A DNA stretch of 64,000 nucleotides from Ehretia macrophylla (Eukaryota; Streptophyta; Magnoliopsida; Boraginales; Ehretiaceae), in NCBI GenBank assembly GCA_037974665.1, contig CM075778.1:8421001-8485000 (forward strand). Reading direction: 5' to 3'. The notes under the pieces are model-generated. The model did no database searches and was not told the origin of the DNA. It was given only the letters and a program-made list of their open reading frames with translations. Positions within the stretch are counted from its first letter, which is position 1. Every line of letters begins with the position of its first letter. Positions 11,757 through 21,915 of the stretch are shown piece after piece. The position numbers and the translations under genes were made by a program.

Positions 11757-13046
11757 GGGTGTTTGGTTCGCGGAATGTTACAAGATTTTTTGGAATGTGA
11801 AGTTTGAAATATGACATCCTCATGTTTGGTTCGCAGAATAAAAAAATATTCCTAGAATATCACATCCTTGGGAATGCAATATTCTCATGATTTGGTCAAT
11901 TTTTATTCCCATGTGAAGGGTGGGAATCTCACATTCCCAAGTCATATAAATAAGTTTGAGAAAATAAAAGACCTAAATATTCATCTTAGAAAATACAAAA
12001 TTAAAATTAATACAAAAACATAATTCAAAAAAAAAATTAAAAAAAATAATGAAAAAAATATAAAATATAAAAACTAAAAAAGAAAAGAAAATAATGTTAA
12101 AAATAAATAAAATATAAATAATAATATTAAATAAAAAATAAGATAAAAATAAATAAATTCAAAAATAATATAGAAAAAATAAAAATAAATTATAATAAAA
12201 AAATAAAAAATAAAAAAGGAAAATAAAATAAAATAAAATAAAACGAAAATACAATAAAATAAAAAAGTAAATGATAAAATAGAATAAGAAAATAAAATTA
12301 GTAAGAATAGAATAAAATAAAACTACACAAAATAAAATATTTAGAAAAAAATAAGAAAAATAACAATAAAAATAAAAAAATAAGAAAATAAAAAAATAAA
12401 AAATAAAATAAAAAAAAAATTAGTAAGAATAAAATAAAATAAAACTACATAAAATAAAAACATTTAGAATAAATAAAATAAAAAAAATAAAAGAAAAAGT
12501 ATAAAACTTATCAATTTTCTAAGTTGGAGGAGAATTTTATATTCAAAATTATTTTTAATGCTAAATTGTAGATTTTTAAATTTTAAATTAAATAATATAA
12601 ATTCAAAAATAAAATAAATAATTTTTAAAATTTTATTTTTAATTTCTTTAAAAATAATAAATTTAAGTTTTTAATTTTGAAGTGTTAAGTTAAAATTTAT
12701 AAATTATAAAAATAAATTTACTTTTTTTTTATTAATACGTTAAGTATTGTTTTACTCGCGTATTAGGAAAAGTATGCAAAATGTGTGGTTATGTGTACGG
12801 TTTGTTTGATACCATTATTTTTTTGAGTTAGGGACATTATTGAAAAATTTCTCAGCATTTCTAGGAATATTGAGTCTAAACCAAACATAATAAAATAACA
12901 TTCCTAAGAACTTGACAAAATATTCCCAGGAATATTTTTAACAAACCTAACACTTTTAACTACATTCCCGGGAATAACATTCCTGGGAATGATATTCTCA
13001 GGAATGTCATTCTTGGGAATGAAAAATCTATCCGTTAACCAAACAC
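11757..13046 (+). mobile_element. Large AT-rich MITE, GGGTGTTTGGTT family, member 1 (unit A)
   Basis: The left end GGGTGTTTGGTTCGCGGAAT and right end ATCCGTTAACCAAACAC are inverted-repeat-like. The ends carry many GGAATN-type repeats (for example several overlapping 'cctgggaatg' and 'ttctcaggaatg' near 12900-13020). The core is almost pure A/T. There is no coding capacity. A related element follows at 13636, and an inverted fragment lies at 27600-27773. Confidence 0.55.
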
Positions 13047-13635
13047 TAACTAAGAGGTTTAGGTCTTTTTTTTTTCTTTGGTCAGAATAAGAGGTTTAAC
13101 TTTTAACTTTACTATTTACAGGTTAGTTTGATTAACACGATTTGCGTTATACAAAATAAAATATTAAAATATAGCCCTAGTACTAATACAAATAAGAAAA
13201 TAGAAAAGAACTAATTAATCCTAACAATTAGGGTAATAGATTAGGAAAGAAGAATTTTTTCAAATACTATACAATCAACTAAATATGATAACATAGATAA
13301 TTTTATTAATATGTGGGGCCGGAAATGCGGGGTGGAAAATGTCTATACCCATCCCCCACCCCGCCCCCGCACGAGGATTCAAAGTCAACCCCATCCTCCA
13401 CCCCATTCTCCATTTTGAAAAATAATAACTAAATTGTGACAAATGGTAAAGATAGTACAGGAGTAAAATGGTACAATTTAAAAAATAATAACTAAATTAA
13501 GACAAATAGTAAAGATACGAGATTAAATAGGTAATTTACCCTTTTTTCAAGTAGTATAAGACCATTGCAAGAAATTGAAAAAAAACATGGCGTCCATGAC
13601 TTGCTACTATAAGGACACATAAATTAGCTTGTTAA
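13047..13635 (+). other. Spacer between two related MITEs
   Basis: Unremarkable sequence apart from a C-rich block at about 13345-13410 (ccccaccccgcccccgc) and a local near-duplicate phrase 'aaaataataactaaattgtgac / ...aattaagac' near 13425-13505. No gene seen. Confidence 0.4.
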
Positions 13636-14747
13636 GGGACATTTTCACGAAATCTTATAGAATTTCTGAGAATATGTAGTTTGGAATGTGATATTTCTAT
13701 GTTTCGTTTGCAGAATAAAAAAATATTCATGAAATGCAATATTTCATGATTTGCTCAACTTTTATTTTCATGTGAGAAGTTGGGAATCTTATATTCCCAA
13801 GTTGTGCAAATGTTTTGAAAAAAATAAAAGAAACAAATACCACCGTAAAAAATAAAAAATAAAACAAATAAAATACATTAATTTAAAAAATAAAAATAAT
13901 AAAATGAAATACAAATACAAATAAAATAAGATGAAAAATTAATATATAAAATTTAAAGTTAAATTAATTTTTTTATAATTGAGATTTATTAAAAATAATA
14001 TTTTTAAATGCTAACCTTTAAATTTATATTTTTATATTAAATTTTGAATATGGAATAATAATTAAGTAAAAATAAATAAATTTTTATTTATAAATTTAAA
14101 ATGACATTTAAAAATAAAAATAAAAATAAAAATAAAATAAAAATAAAAAGTTAAAAGTATAAAAATAAAATAAGAAAAATAAAACTAAAAAACTAGAAAA
14201 TTATTTAAAAAATGAAGTTAAATTAATATTTTTAATTTAACCTATATTTAGAATAAATTTTAAATAATTTATTCTAATTTTTAAAAATTTAAATTAAACT
14301 TTAAAATTTTTAAATAAAATAAAATCGAAAAAATAAATAAATATAATTTTTCGGTTTATAATTTTTAAATATTTTTCAAAAATAATTTTAAATTTTAAAT
14401 TTTTTAAATTTTAAATTTTGAATTAAACTTATAGGGTATTTCAAATAATAAAAATAAATTTATTTTACTTATATAAATAGTTTAAACATTTGTTACTCGT
14501 GTATTGGCAAAAGTATACAAAGTTTGTTGTAACTTGTATATTTTTTTATGACATTTTTGTATTCTTGAGTTAGGACATTATTGAAAAATTGTTTAAGATT
14601 CCTAGGAATATTGAGTCTAAACCAAACTCAATAATATAATATTTTTAGGAATGTGACAAACGTACGTCTAAACACTTTTAATGTGATTCCTCAGAATCAC
14701 ATAATGTGATTTCCGAGAATAAAAAACTATTCCATGAACAAAACGCC
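13636..14747 (+). mobile_element. AT-rich MITE, GGGTGTTTGGTT family, member 2, diverged (unit A)
   Basis: The left 170 bases align in the same orientation with the left part of the element at 11757 (shared 'gcagaataaaaaaatattc', 'caatattt/tcatgattt', 'ttgggaatct'). The right ends share 'ttcctaggaatattgagtctaaaccaaac'-like sequence, broken here as ttcctaggaatattgagtct plus flank. It is a separate, older-looking member with decayed ends and no coding capacity. Confidence 0.5.
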
Positions 14748-15243
14748 AATGTTAGATAGAGCTCTGAATCGATCCTTAAAGTATTCAAGTAAAATATAGC
14801 TACTAATTTTAATTACACATGTTTTTTGAACACAACTTATATTTACAATTGGCAAAATTAACTTAATACTATTTTATTTTTTCAAACATGAGAATTTGTT
14901 TACAAATACAAATTCTCGCATAATTTATTTATAACTCAAAACACTTGTGTTTTATACTTTTCTCATACATGTTACCAAGTAACATTATTCTTTTTCTTTC
15001 AGTTTTACTTTAAAGATTCTTGTAAATAAAGAGTTAAAGATCTATTTTTAAATGTGTATAAATGGTTACAATTCACGATTAAAAAATACAAATATTTTGA
15101 TTCACGATTTGACAACTATGTCAATTATTCTTTTTTTCTTTTCAATTTTAAAACTAATACTAGCAGCAGGGTATAATGCAATATCGCGATTTCAGAAAGA
15201 AGATAAAAGGTGTATCCATTCAAGTATCTTCAGATAATACATA
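14748..15243 (+). other. AT-rich spacer, nothing recognised
   Basis: A 61-codon frame at 15052-15237 has no recognisable domain and is conserved in unit B only because the DNA is duplicated. No promoter or repeat boundary was identified. Confidence 0.4.
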
Positions 15244-15600
15244 GGCTCCATTTGTTTGCCGTAAAATAACTTGTTGGGGAAAAATATTTTCTAGAAAATA
15301 GAATACTAAAAATTATTTTCTACTGTTTGGATGTACCGTGAGTTCCATAAAATATTTTCTTCTCCAAAAGGAAATGAAAACATTTTCCAGAATTTTGTAC
15401 TAGCCACAATTATTTATCGAAAAATATTTTAAGGTTGACCAATTTTTTGGTGTTACCAAACATCGTAAAATTAAGAAAAAGCAACTGCAATTGTTGACCG
15501 GAAAACATTTTACAGTTGACCAATTTTTCGGTATTACTAAACACCGTAAAATCCAAAAAATATTTTTTAGAAAAATATTTTACGGCAAACAAACGGAGCC
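15244..15600 (+). mobile_element. Long-TIR MITE, GGCTCC...GGAGCC (unit A)
   Basis: The termini are inverted repeats: GGCTCCATTTGTTTGCCGTA at the left, and TACGGCAAACAAACGGAGCC at the right. Further inward, 'ttttccag', 'gaaaacattttac' and 'ttgaccaatttttcggtatta' repeat in both orientations. It is 357 bp with no coding capacity. Terminal sequence suggests hAT-type MITEs, but no clean 8-bp duplication was found; the TRIM insertion starting two bases beyond the right end complicates the flank. Confidence 0.6.
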
Positions 15601-15602
15601 TT

Positions 15603-16119
15603 TGTAGCGCCCCAGCATACAAGCCTCTGGGACCTGTCACCGCAACTCACTACTATGAAGATATTGTCTGCTTTGGTTACACCCCAGAAGACCCGAGCGT
15701 GCCCTCAAGGTTTTGTTCCTCCCGCCAAGGCTCGAACACTTACTGGAAAACGCGTCTGCACGGATAAAGGGACACTTCCACATATATCCAGTGGCCCAAA
15801 GATCTGGCTAGTTGATGTGGGATATTACATCTGCCCCCTTTGGAGACCCAGTATCTTCGCTGACACAAAGACCGGTCAGCTCTGATACCATTTTGTAGGG
15901 CCCCGGCACATAAACCTCCGGGACCTGTCACCGCAGCTTACTACTATACAGATATTGTCCGCTTTGGTTATACCCTGGAAGACCCGAGCGTGCCCTCACA
16001 GTTTTGTTCCCCCGCCAAGGCTCGAACCCTGACGGGAAAACGCGTTTGCACGGAAAAAGGGACACTTCCACATATATCCAGTAGCCCAAACACCTAGCCA
16101 ATCGATATGGGATATTATA
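15603..16119 (-). mobile_element. Complete TRIM retrotransposon, minus strand (unit A)
   Basis: Two direct LTR-like repeats, 15603-15829 (227 bp) and 15894-16119 (226 bp), flank an internal region of only 64 bp. On the minus strand the LTRs read T-[G/A]-TAATATCCCA...CTACA. Next to the upstream LTR is a primer-binding site, TGGTATCAGAGC (complement of 15879-15890), which pairs with the 3' end of initiator-methionine tRNA. Just before the downstream LTR is a purine tract, AAAGGGGGCAGA. A perfect 5-bp duplication, GCCTT, flanks it (15598-15602; 16120-16124). It has no coding capacity, so it must rely on enzymes from other elements. Confidence 0.85.
15879..15890 (-). other. TRIM primer-binding site for tRNA-iMet
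   Basis: On the minus strand this reads TGGTATCAGAGC, complementary to the end of plant initiator tRNA-Met (…GCTCTGATACCA). It lies three bases inside the 5' LTR, the usual position. Confidence 0.8.
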
Positions 16120-16276
16120 GCCTTAATGAAAGAATTTACTGATAAAATGAACAGTATATTATTACATCTTCAGAGGCCATCCTCATTTCTGCTTATGATA
16201 AGTTCATAAAACAAAGCGCCCCACATTACAGTTTAATTGAAAATCATCAGTCAAGCTAATTGGTCTTGCTAATAAA
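16120..16276 (-). other. 3' flank/UTR of the minus-strand receptor kinase gene
   Basis: Short region between the TRIM and the TAA stop codon of the minus-strand kinase gene. It probably contains the 3' UTR. No clear polyadenylation site was assigned. Confidence 0.4.
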
Positions 16277-17335
16277 TTACCTTACCAAACTACTCTCTGA
16301 AACAGGTGACATATAACCAATCGAATCTGTTGGCTTTGACTCCACTCGAGTCATCTCCATTGCCAAACAATCCTTTATTTCGATCACTACATAACTCATT
16401 GTTGGCCTCTTAGTTGAATCACGATCTACACAAGCCATTGCAATTTCTATAGCTTTCTCAGCAGAGTTAACATCAAAATCTCTCATTAACCTTGGATCAA
16501 CAATGTCTTTGACATCCCCTTCTTCAAGAATCGTACTAACCCATTGTATTATATGAATTGGATCCGGTCCATAATTCTGAATTGCCGGACGACCTGTGAA
16601 TATCTCCAGCAAAACCACACCGAAGCTAAAAACATCACTTTTCTCAGTTAGCCTGTTTAACATGTAGTACCTGCAAGCCAAAGTGTGTTGATTTCTCCAG
16701 ATCAGATCTTGGAAACAAGTTTTATAGCCATCACCAATATATAAATAAACGTTTTGAAGATATGCCTTCAGCGGTTTATGGAAATTCTCCCCCTCATCTA
16801 AAAAATTAAATTGTAAGAAATGGTTTATTTCATTTAATTTATCTTCAACACAATCTATGCATCATATGCAATGGGATTTTTTTGTATCGAGTTTTAAACA
16901 TAGACATATTCTTTTTAAGTAAGTCAGTCTAAGCCTCGAAATCAAAGACATTTTAATTTGTTGACTTGACTCTAGCTATTACCACAAAAGACATCCAGAC
17001 ACTTATATTTTTTTACTAAAACTCAAACAGTTCATTTTTTTCTCTTCAGAGATCTATCAAAACATTACAATGATTCTTCCCCAAACAGTTGTCCAATTGA
17101 AATTCCTTTTATATCCTTGCAATTCTTCTTCGGAACACACTACATTGTTCACACACACCCGAGAACACAAACCCTCTTCCTCGCCTGACTGAGAACACAA
17201 ATACATACCCCCATGGCGACACCCAAAAACACACATCCAAGTACACCTATAAAAATCCATACTTGAACACACTTGGGGTGAGGGTGGGGATTTGTGGTGG
17301 AAATTCGGTGGTCGGAGGAGGGAGGACGTTTCTTG

Positions 17336-17372
<37 letters not shown>

Positions 17373-19398
17373 GGGGGGCCAACTATTCGACCATCATAAA
17401 ATTCTTAACATCTTAGTTTTTAAGGACCTCAAAAAAAATAAAATAAAACTGGGAGATGTGATTGGTTTTTAATGAAACACAATGGACGTGAGTGGTGATC
17501 CCTTTTATTATATTTAGAAAAAATAGTACATTTAGTCCCTATTATTTTTTTAAAGTTTTAATTTCGTCTTTATTGTTTAAAGTTTTTTTTAATTTTATCC
17601 TTATTATTTTTAGAAAGTTTCAATTTCGTACCTATTATTTTTTCAAAGTTTCACTTTTGTCCTTATTATTTTTCAAAATATTTCGATTTCATCCTTACCG
17701 TCAATAGGGACCCTTTGTGCAATTTTTCCGATTTTTTTTCAAATTTTCAAATTCGTTTTTATTATTCAAAATTAGTCAATTTACTCTATATTATTTTTCA
17801 CAAATTTTAAAGTCATCTATTGTCCAAATTTAATCAATTTAGTCCTTATTATTTTTCAAAAAAATTAACTTAGTCACAATTTTTTTAAACATTAGGACTG
17901 ATGTGATTTTACATGGAAAATAATAGGGGCTATATTTAAAGTTTTTTGAGAAAAATAATATAGACTAAATTGGCTAATTTAGAATAATAGGGATAAATTT
18001 AATTTTTTTAATAAAATAATAGGGACTAAATTGACTAATTTTGAACAATAAGGATGAATTTAAAATTTTAGAAAAATAATAAAGACAAAATTGTAACTTT
18101 TGAAAAATAATAGGAACTAAATGGGTCATTTTTCCTTTTTATTTATATATTATCTCTAGCAGACTATACAAATCAGATTAATAAATGGCGTGCTTACTCA
18201 GGATCGAGGTACCCCGGAGTGCCAGCAACCGCAGTTGAAATATGAGTGCCACTTTCTGTTGGAAAAGCTCTAGACAATCCAAAATCAGCTAATTTAGCTT
18301 GGAACTTGTCATTTAACAAGATATTGCTACATTTCACATCTCTGTGAATTATGCGTCTTTTGCATCCATGGTGCAAATACTCCAATCCTTCAATTATTCA
18401 ACATTATCAAATTTCTCAAAGTGACCACATACCAATTAGTAAACGAATTAATAGGCTTGAGAAAGGATGTAAGAAAAGAACTTCAGAGGCTGACCTAGCG
18501 CTGCATCTATTGCAACTTGAAGTCTCTCTGGCCAGCTGAAAATCTTTCGTTGATTTTTATCTGCACTCATGATTTGCCAACCAACATCCAATGAACTTTT
18601 AATTTAATTATTTTCACTATTATAGTCTAATTAACAGCAAGACTTAAGGAAACCTTAAATCTGTAAATCTTGCGGGATAAAAGATTGATTTACCAAATGA
18701 TCAAATAGGTTTACCTATAAGATGACTTCTTAAATCTCCATTACTCATGTACTCGTAAATGATTGCCATGTTTGTCCCTTCGATAGAGTACCCGACCATA
18801 GAAGTCAAGTTTTTATGATGAACATTTATAAGAACATTGGCCTGCAAATTAGAGTCGACATCCCAACTCAGTCGATTTAAATAATAGCCTAGTTAAATGT
18901 CCACTTTATAACAATATAGATAAACAAATAAATAGATAAATATAATGACTATCTAATAATCCACTTAAAAGTAAGATAGATTCCAATATCTTTGTAGCGT
19001 ACGGACGAAGCACCATTTTATTGTTTTTAAGTGGAAAAGATAATGTTAATTAAGACCTCCGAGTCCTTTAAGTATATAGATAAAGTTGTATGCAGCTTTT
19101 TTGAAACCAGATGACTTACTTCGGCTTTAAACTCCTTATCCCCTTGGCCTGAAAATGCATTAAGAATCTTTACAGCGACTTCAGTCTTACCAATACAACC
19201 ATGATACACAGTGGCAAATCCGCCTTGTCCGATAATCTTTTGAAAATTATTGGTAATATTGAGGATATCTGAATATGTAAACGTTTTATTGTTTGACTCC
19301 AATGCATTATCATTGTTTCTCACTGGAGCATCTGCAAAAAACTTGGGATTTGAAAAAGAAGAACGAGATAAAAGGATCCATTCATGGCATTTCTACAA

Positions 19399-19443
<45 letters not shown>

Positions 19444-21915
19444 CAATTAAACACATATATATAAATAGAAATTTTCAGATTGCCTTTTGTAAAGCAGAAA
19501 AAAACTATTCTCAAATCCTTTTGTTCTAGCTTCTCAAATATGAAGCCTCCAAGCCTACGAAAAACCCCAATCTACCTTGAAACTAGAAACGATTCCTTTA
19601 AGAACTGACAGGAGAAGGTGCTAGCTTTATCTCGACATATTCTCTTCTATATATAGATTTCTAATAGAGCACGAACTTATGGGTTGTCCCAATTCTATAG
19701 AGCTCTTAATTTGAATTAATTAGAGTAAGGTCCAATCCAACTATAATTAATTTATTAATAAAATTAATAGTAGTTTTAGCCCAACAATTTAAACTATTTA
19801 ACAGAATTTTATTCTCACTTTGCATCAAGCTTACTGTGTTTCTTTTGTTTGTGGCTTCTTAGGTTCATAACCATTTGACAGTAAGAAGATATATAATAAC
19901 TTTGTTATCTTTAATTAGAACTCTTCTATTCCATGAGATCTCACAAATCATGAGTGAGACCTTATAATATACCATGGCTATCCAAATAATAATGATGTGG
20001 AATGTAATGAACCTTTAATTATAATTACCATGTAATTAATTCCTTTTGTTCGTAACTGTCGTGATTAAGTGAGAGTTATTAATATAATATCACACTCACT
20101 AACTTAATCATATGGCCAAATTTAATTTATCAGTAACACAACAGTAAATATGAAATTCCTTCCATTATTCATACTATTTTGGCCAAGGATTTCAAGGTTT
20201 CGTGATTATTAAATGATTTCAAGGTTTCGTGATTATTAGATTTCATAGGACACTTGCTTGTTTACTTAAGCCAATGCATCTCATATCGAACACTCATCAG
20301 TCTGCATGTAATTATGATTTCGACTATCGAGTACATGACTACATAATACAAATCATGAATAGAATCAGACTGTGTCAAAATGGCAAACTATAAACATTCA
20401 TACCCAAGTGTCTTAACTATGAGAATTACTTATATGATTATAACATATAATATATAATTGACTCAAAGTAAAACCCCATGTGATTTGTTGTATTGTCAGT
20501 CATGTTTAGTAACTTGTTCCAGAACAAGTACTCATATATTTGCTATTACAATATGAGACTCACACCCTTATCATTAATATCACATATTAATCAAAGACAA
20601 CAAACAATATGTCAATCTATGTGGACTAATTATCACCCAATTAATTGTCCTATGATCGGGAACCAAATTTGAGAATCTTTTAGACTAAAAATGTATGTCA
20701 CTCATATTTTTAACTCTCTTAAAAAAAGGATCTAGGACTTATTCATATAATTAATAATATAGAGAAACCATAAATTGCCCATTAATTAAATAAATAATAC
20801 AATTGACGTAAACATACTCAAAAGCAAAAGACGTAAACATTTGTTTAATATGATATAATCCGAAAGTCAACATTCAGGTGATGAGTACGGTTGTACCTTG
20901 TTTCCTTCTCCTTCTAATACACCATAAGATGGCCAATGAGATTGAGGCTACAACCGGAACAATAACCCATGTGAATCTTAAAGGATGGCCATAGTTTAAT
21001 GGTGCCACGGCTCTGCCCATGACAGCAGATGCAGACACTGGTTCTTTGGTATCATAGATATCATCTTTGTACCTAAGTTGATATTGAGAAAAGCTACGTC
21101 ACGAGACTTAATTGGGTGATACAAAGAGCAAGTGGCCACCAATTATATATAGTAATATAGTTTATTTCCAAAAATCTAACCTGATTTGGCGTCTTTTGGA
21201 GCCAAAATCCACACGTGCGAAGAGTGGTAGGAATTCGGATGCAGAAAATCCATACGCATCATTTTTCAATGGCCTTAATTCCAATGCTGATATGAAAGGT
21301 GTTCCGCGACCTTTGTTTACCAGACAAACATGTATAACATTTGATGAAGGGGTATGAATGATCTCCTTGTCAATAAAGTCAGAAGCAGCATCAGTAATGT
21401 TTACCGTATCCCAGTAATCAATGCCAACATAAATGTCAAATTCTGGAAATTTATTCTTGACATCATACTCTCCATGGTAGAAACTTGCCCTTATCAAATA
21501 ACTCGTAGATTTCCCTTGCGCAGCAGGTCTAAGATTGTAGCAGTTTCTGATGCCTTCTGAAAAACTTCTGACATATTGGTAGTAGCGATCAAGAAATTCA
21601 CTCTTGTAAGTAGGAGATATACTCTTACTTTCGCCAGTGTCTATGAAGAGTGCATCTGAAACGTATTGTATGCCCGTTCTCTCATCAGTATAGTTGATAT
21701 CTTCAGAGGTTCCACAATCTAAGCTTATGAAGCCTGTGGAAGAAGAGAAAGAGCTAATTGATATCATTAGGTATAAATAAAAGTATCTATCATGACAGTA
21801 GTCTTTGCTAGTTTGCATTACCTGACTGATTATCCTCGGCACGAATAACTACTGCAGGAAACAAAGCACAAAGCAACATTAGGAAGAAACACTGTAATAA
21901 CAACTCCATGAGCAT
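16277..21915 (-). CDS. Malectin-like domain receptor-like kinase lacking LRRs (603 aa, 8 exons)
   Basis: A predicted plasma-membrane receptor kinase. Exons (minus strand): 21822-21915, 21181-21733, 20897-21072, 19120-19331, 18715-18841, 18495-18560, 18198-18387, 16277-16670. All borders are GT-AG, phases agree, and they total 1812 bp with no internal stop. Start: 21915 (an in-frame ATG at 21909 is an alternative). Residues 1-25 form a signal peptide ([13 protein letters not shown] core). Residues 32-250 are malectin-like, starting GFISLDCG. Residues 250-268 form the membrane segment ([11 protein letters not shown]). The kinase runs from about 292: G309-x-G-G-F-A, K329, E345, H424-R-D426-VKCSN, D444-[11 protein letters not shown]. 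It is an RD kinase. The third loop glycine is Ala314. Relatives have about 880 residues; here the second malectin part and LRRs are absent, fused at W251/V252. Relatives act in immunity or development; ligand unknown. Confidence 0.85.
17338..17371 (+). repeat. Homopolymer run of 34 G
   Basis: An uninterrupted run of 34 G on the plus strand, in intron 7 of the minus-strand kinase gene. In unit B the same place has 15 G. On the sense strand of the gene this is poly-C. Length may be affected by sequencing or assembly error. Confidence 0.85.
17515..18137 (+). mobile_element. Inverted-repeat MITE with TAGTCCCTATTATTTTT motif (unit A)
   Basis: The left half repeats 'agtccctattatttttt..aaag/ttt..aattt' and the right half its complement ('aataggaactaaat', 'aatagggactaaattgac'), ending in 'gggtcatttttcc'. 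It forms an imperfect foldback of about 620 bp with no coding capacity, inside intron 7 of the minus-strand gene. A shorter member of the same type lies at 29880-30270. Confidence 0.6.
19404..19442 (+). repeat. (TA)n microsatellite
   Basis: About 39 bases of alternating T and A in intron 3 of the minus-strand kinase gene. Unit B has an A-run followed by about 17 bases of TA at the same place, so this tract has changed length since duplication. Confidence 0.9.
19620..20790 (-). mobile_element. Possible decayed LTR in intron 3 of the minus-strand gene
   Basis: This stretch has the composition and phrases of a plant Copia LTR read on the minus strand, but no clear ends or target duplication were identified. 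It explains the unusually long intron 3 (19332-20896). Unit B lost everything from the equivalent of 19814 onward. The call rests on general resemblance only. Confidence 0.3.

Noticed and set aside
15244..15600. 8-bp target duplication for the GGCTCC MITE
   Set aside because: No identical 8-mer was found even after removing the adjacent TRIM, so hAT assignment was left as a suggestion.
15516..15931. Several 63-83-codon frames on both strands
   Set aside because: All lie in the long-TIR MITE and the TRIM LTRs; the paired similar peptides are just the two LTR copies.
17149..17382. Proline-rich minus-strand frame beginning [10 protein letters not shown]
   Set aside because: The proline run is the complement of the poly-G tract in an intron; the frame changes with the run length in unit B.
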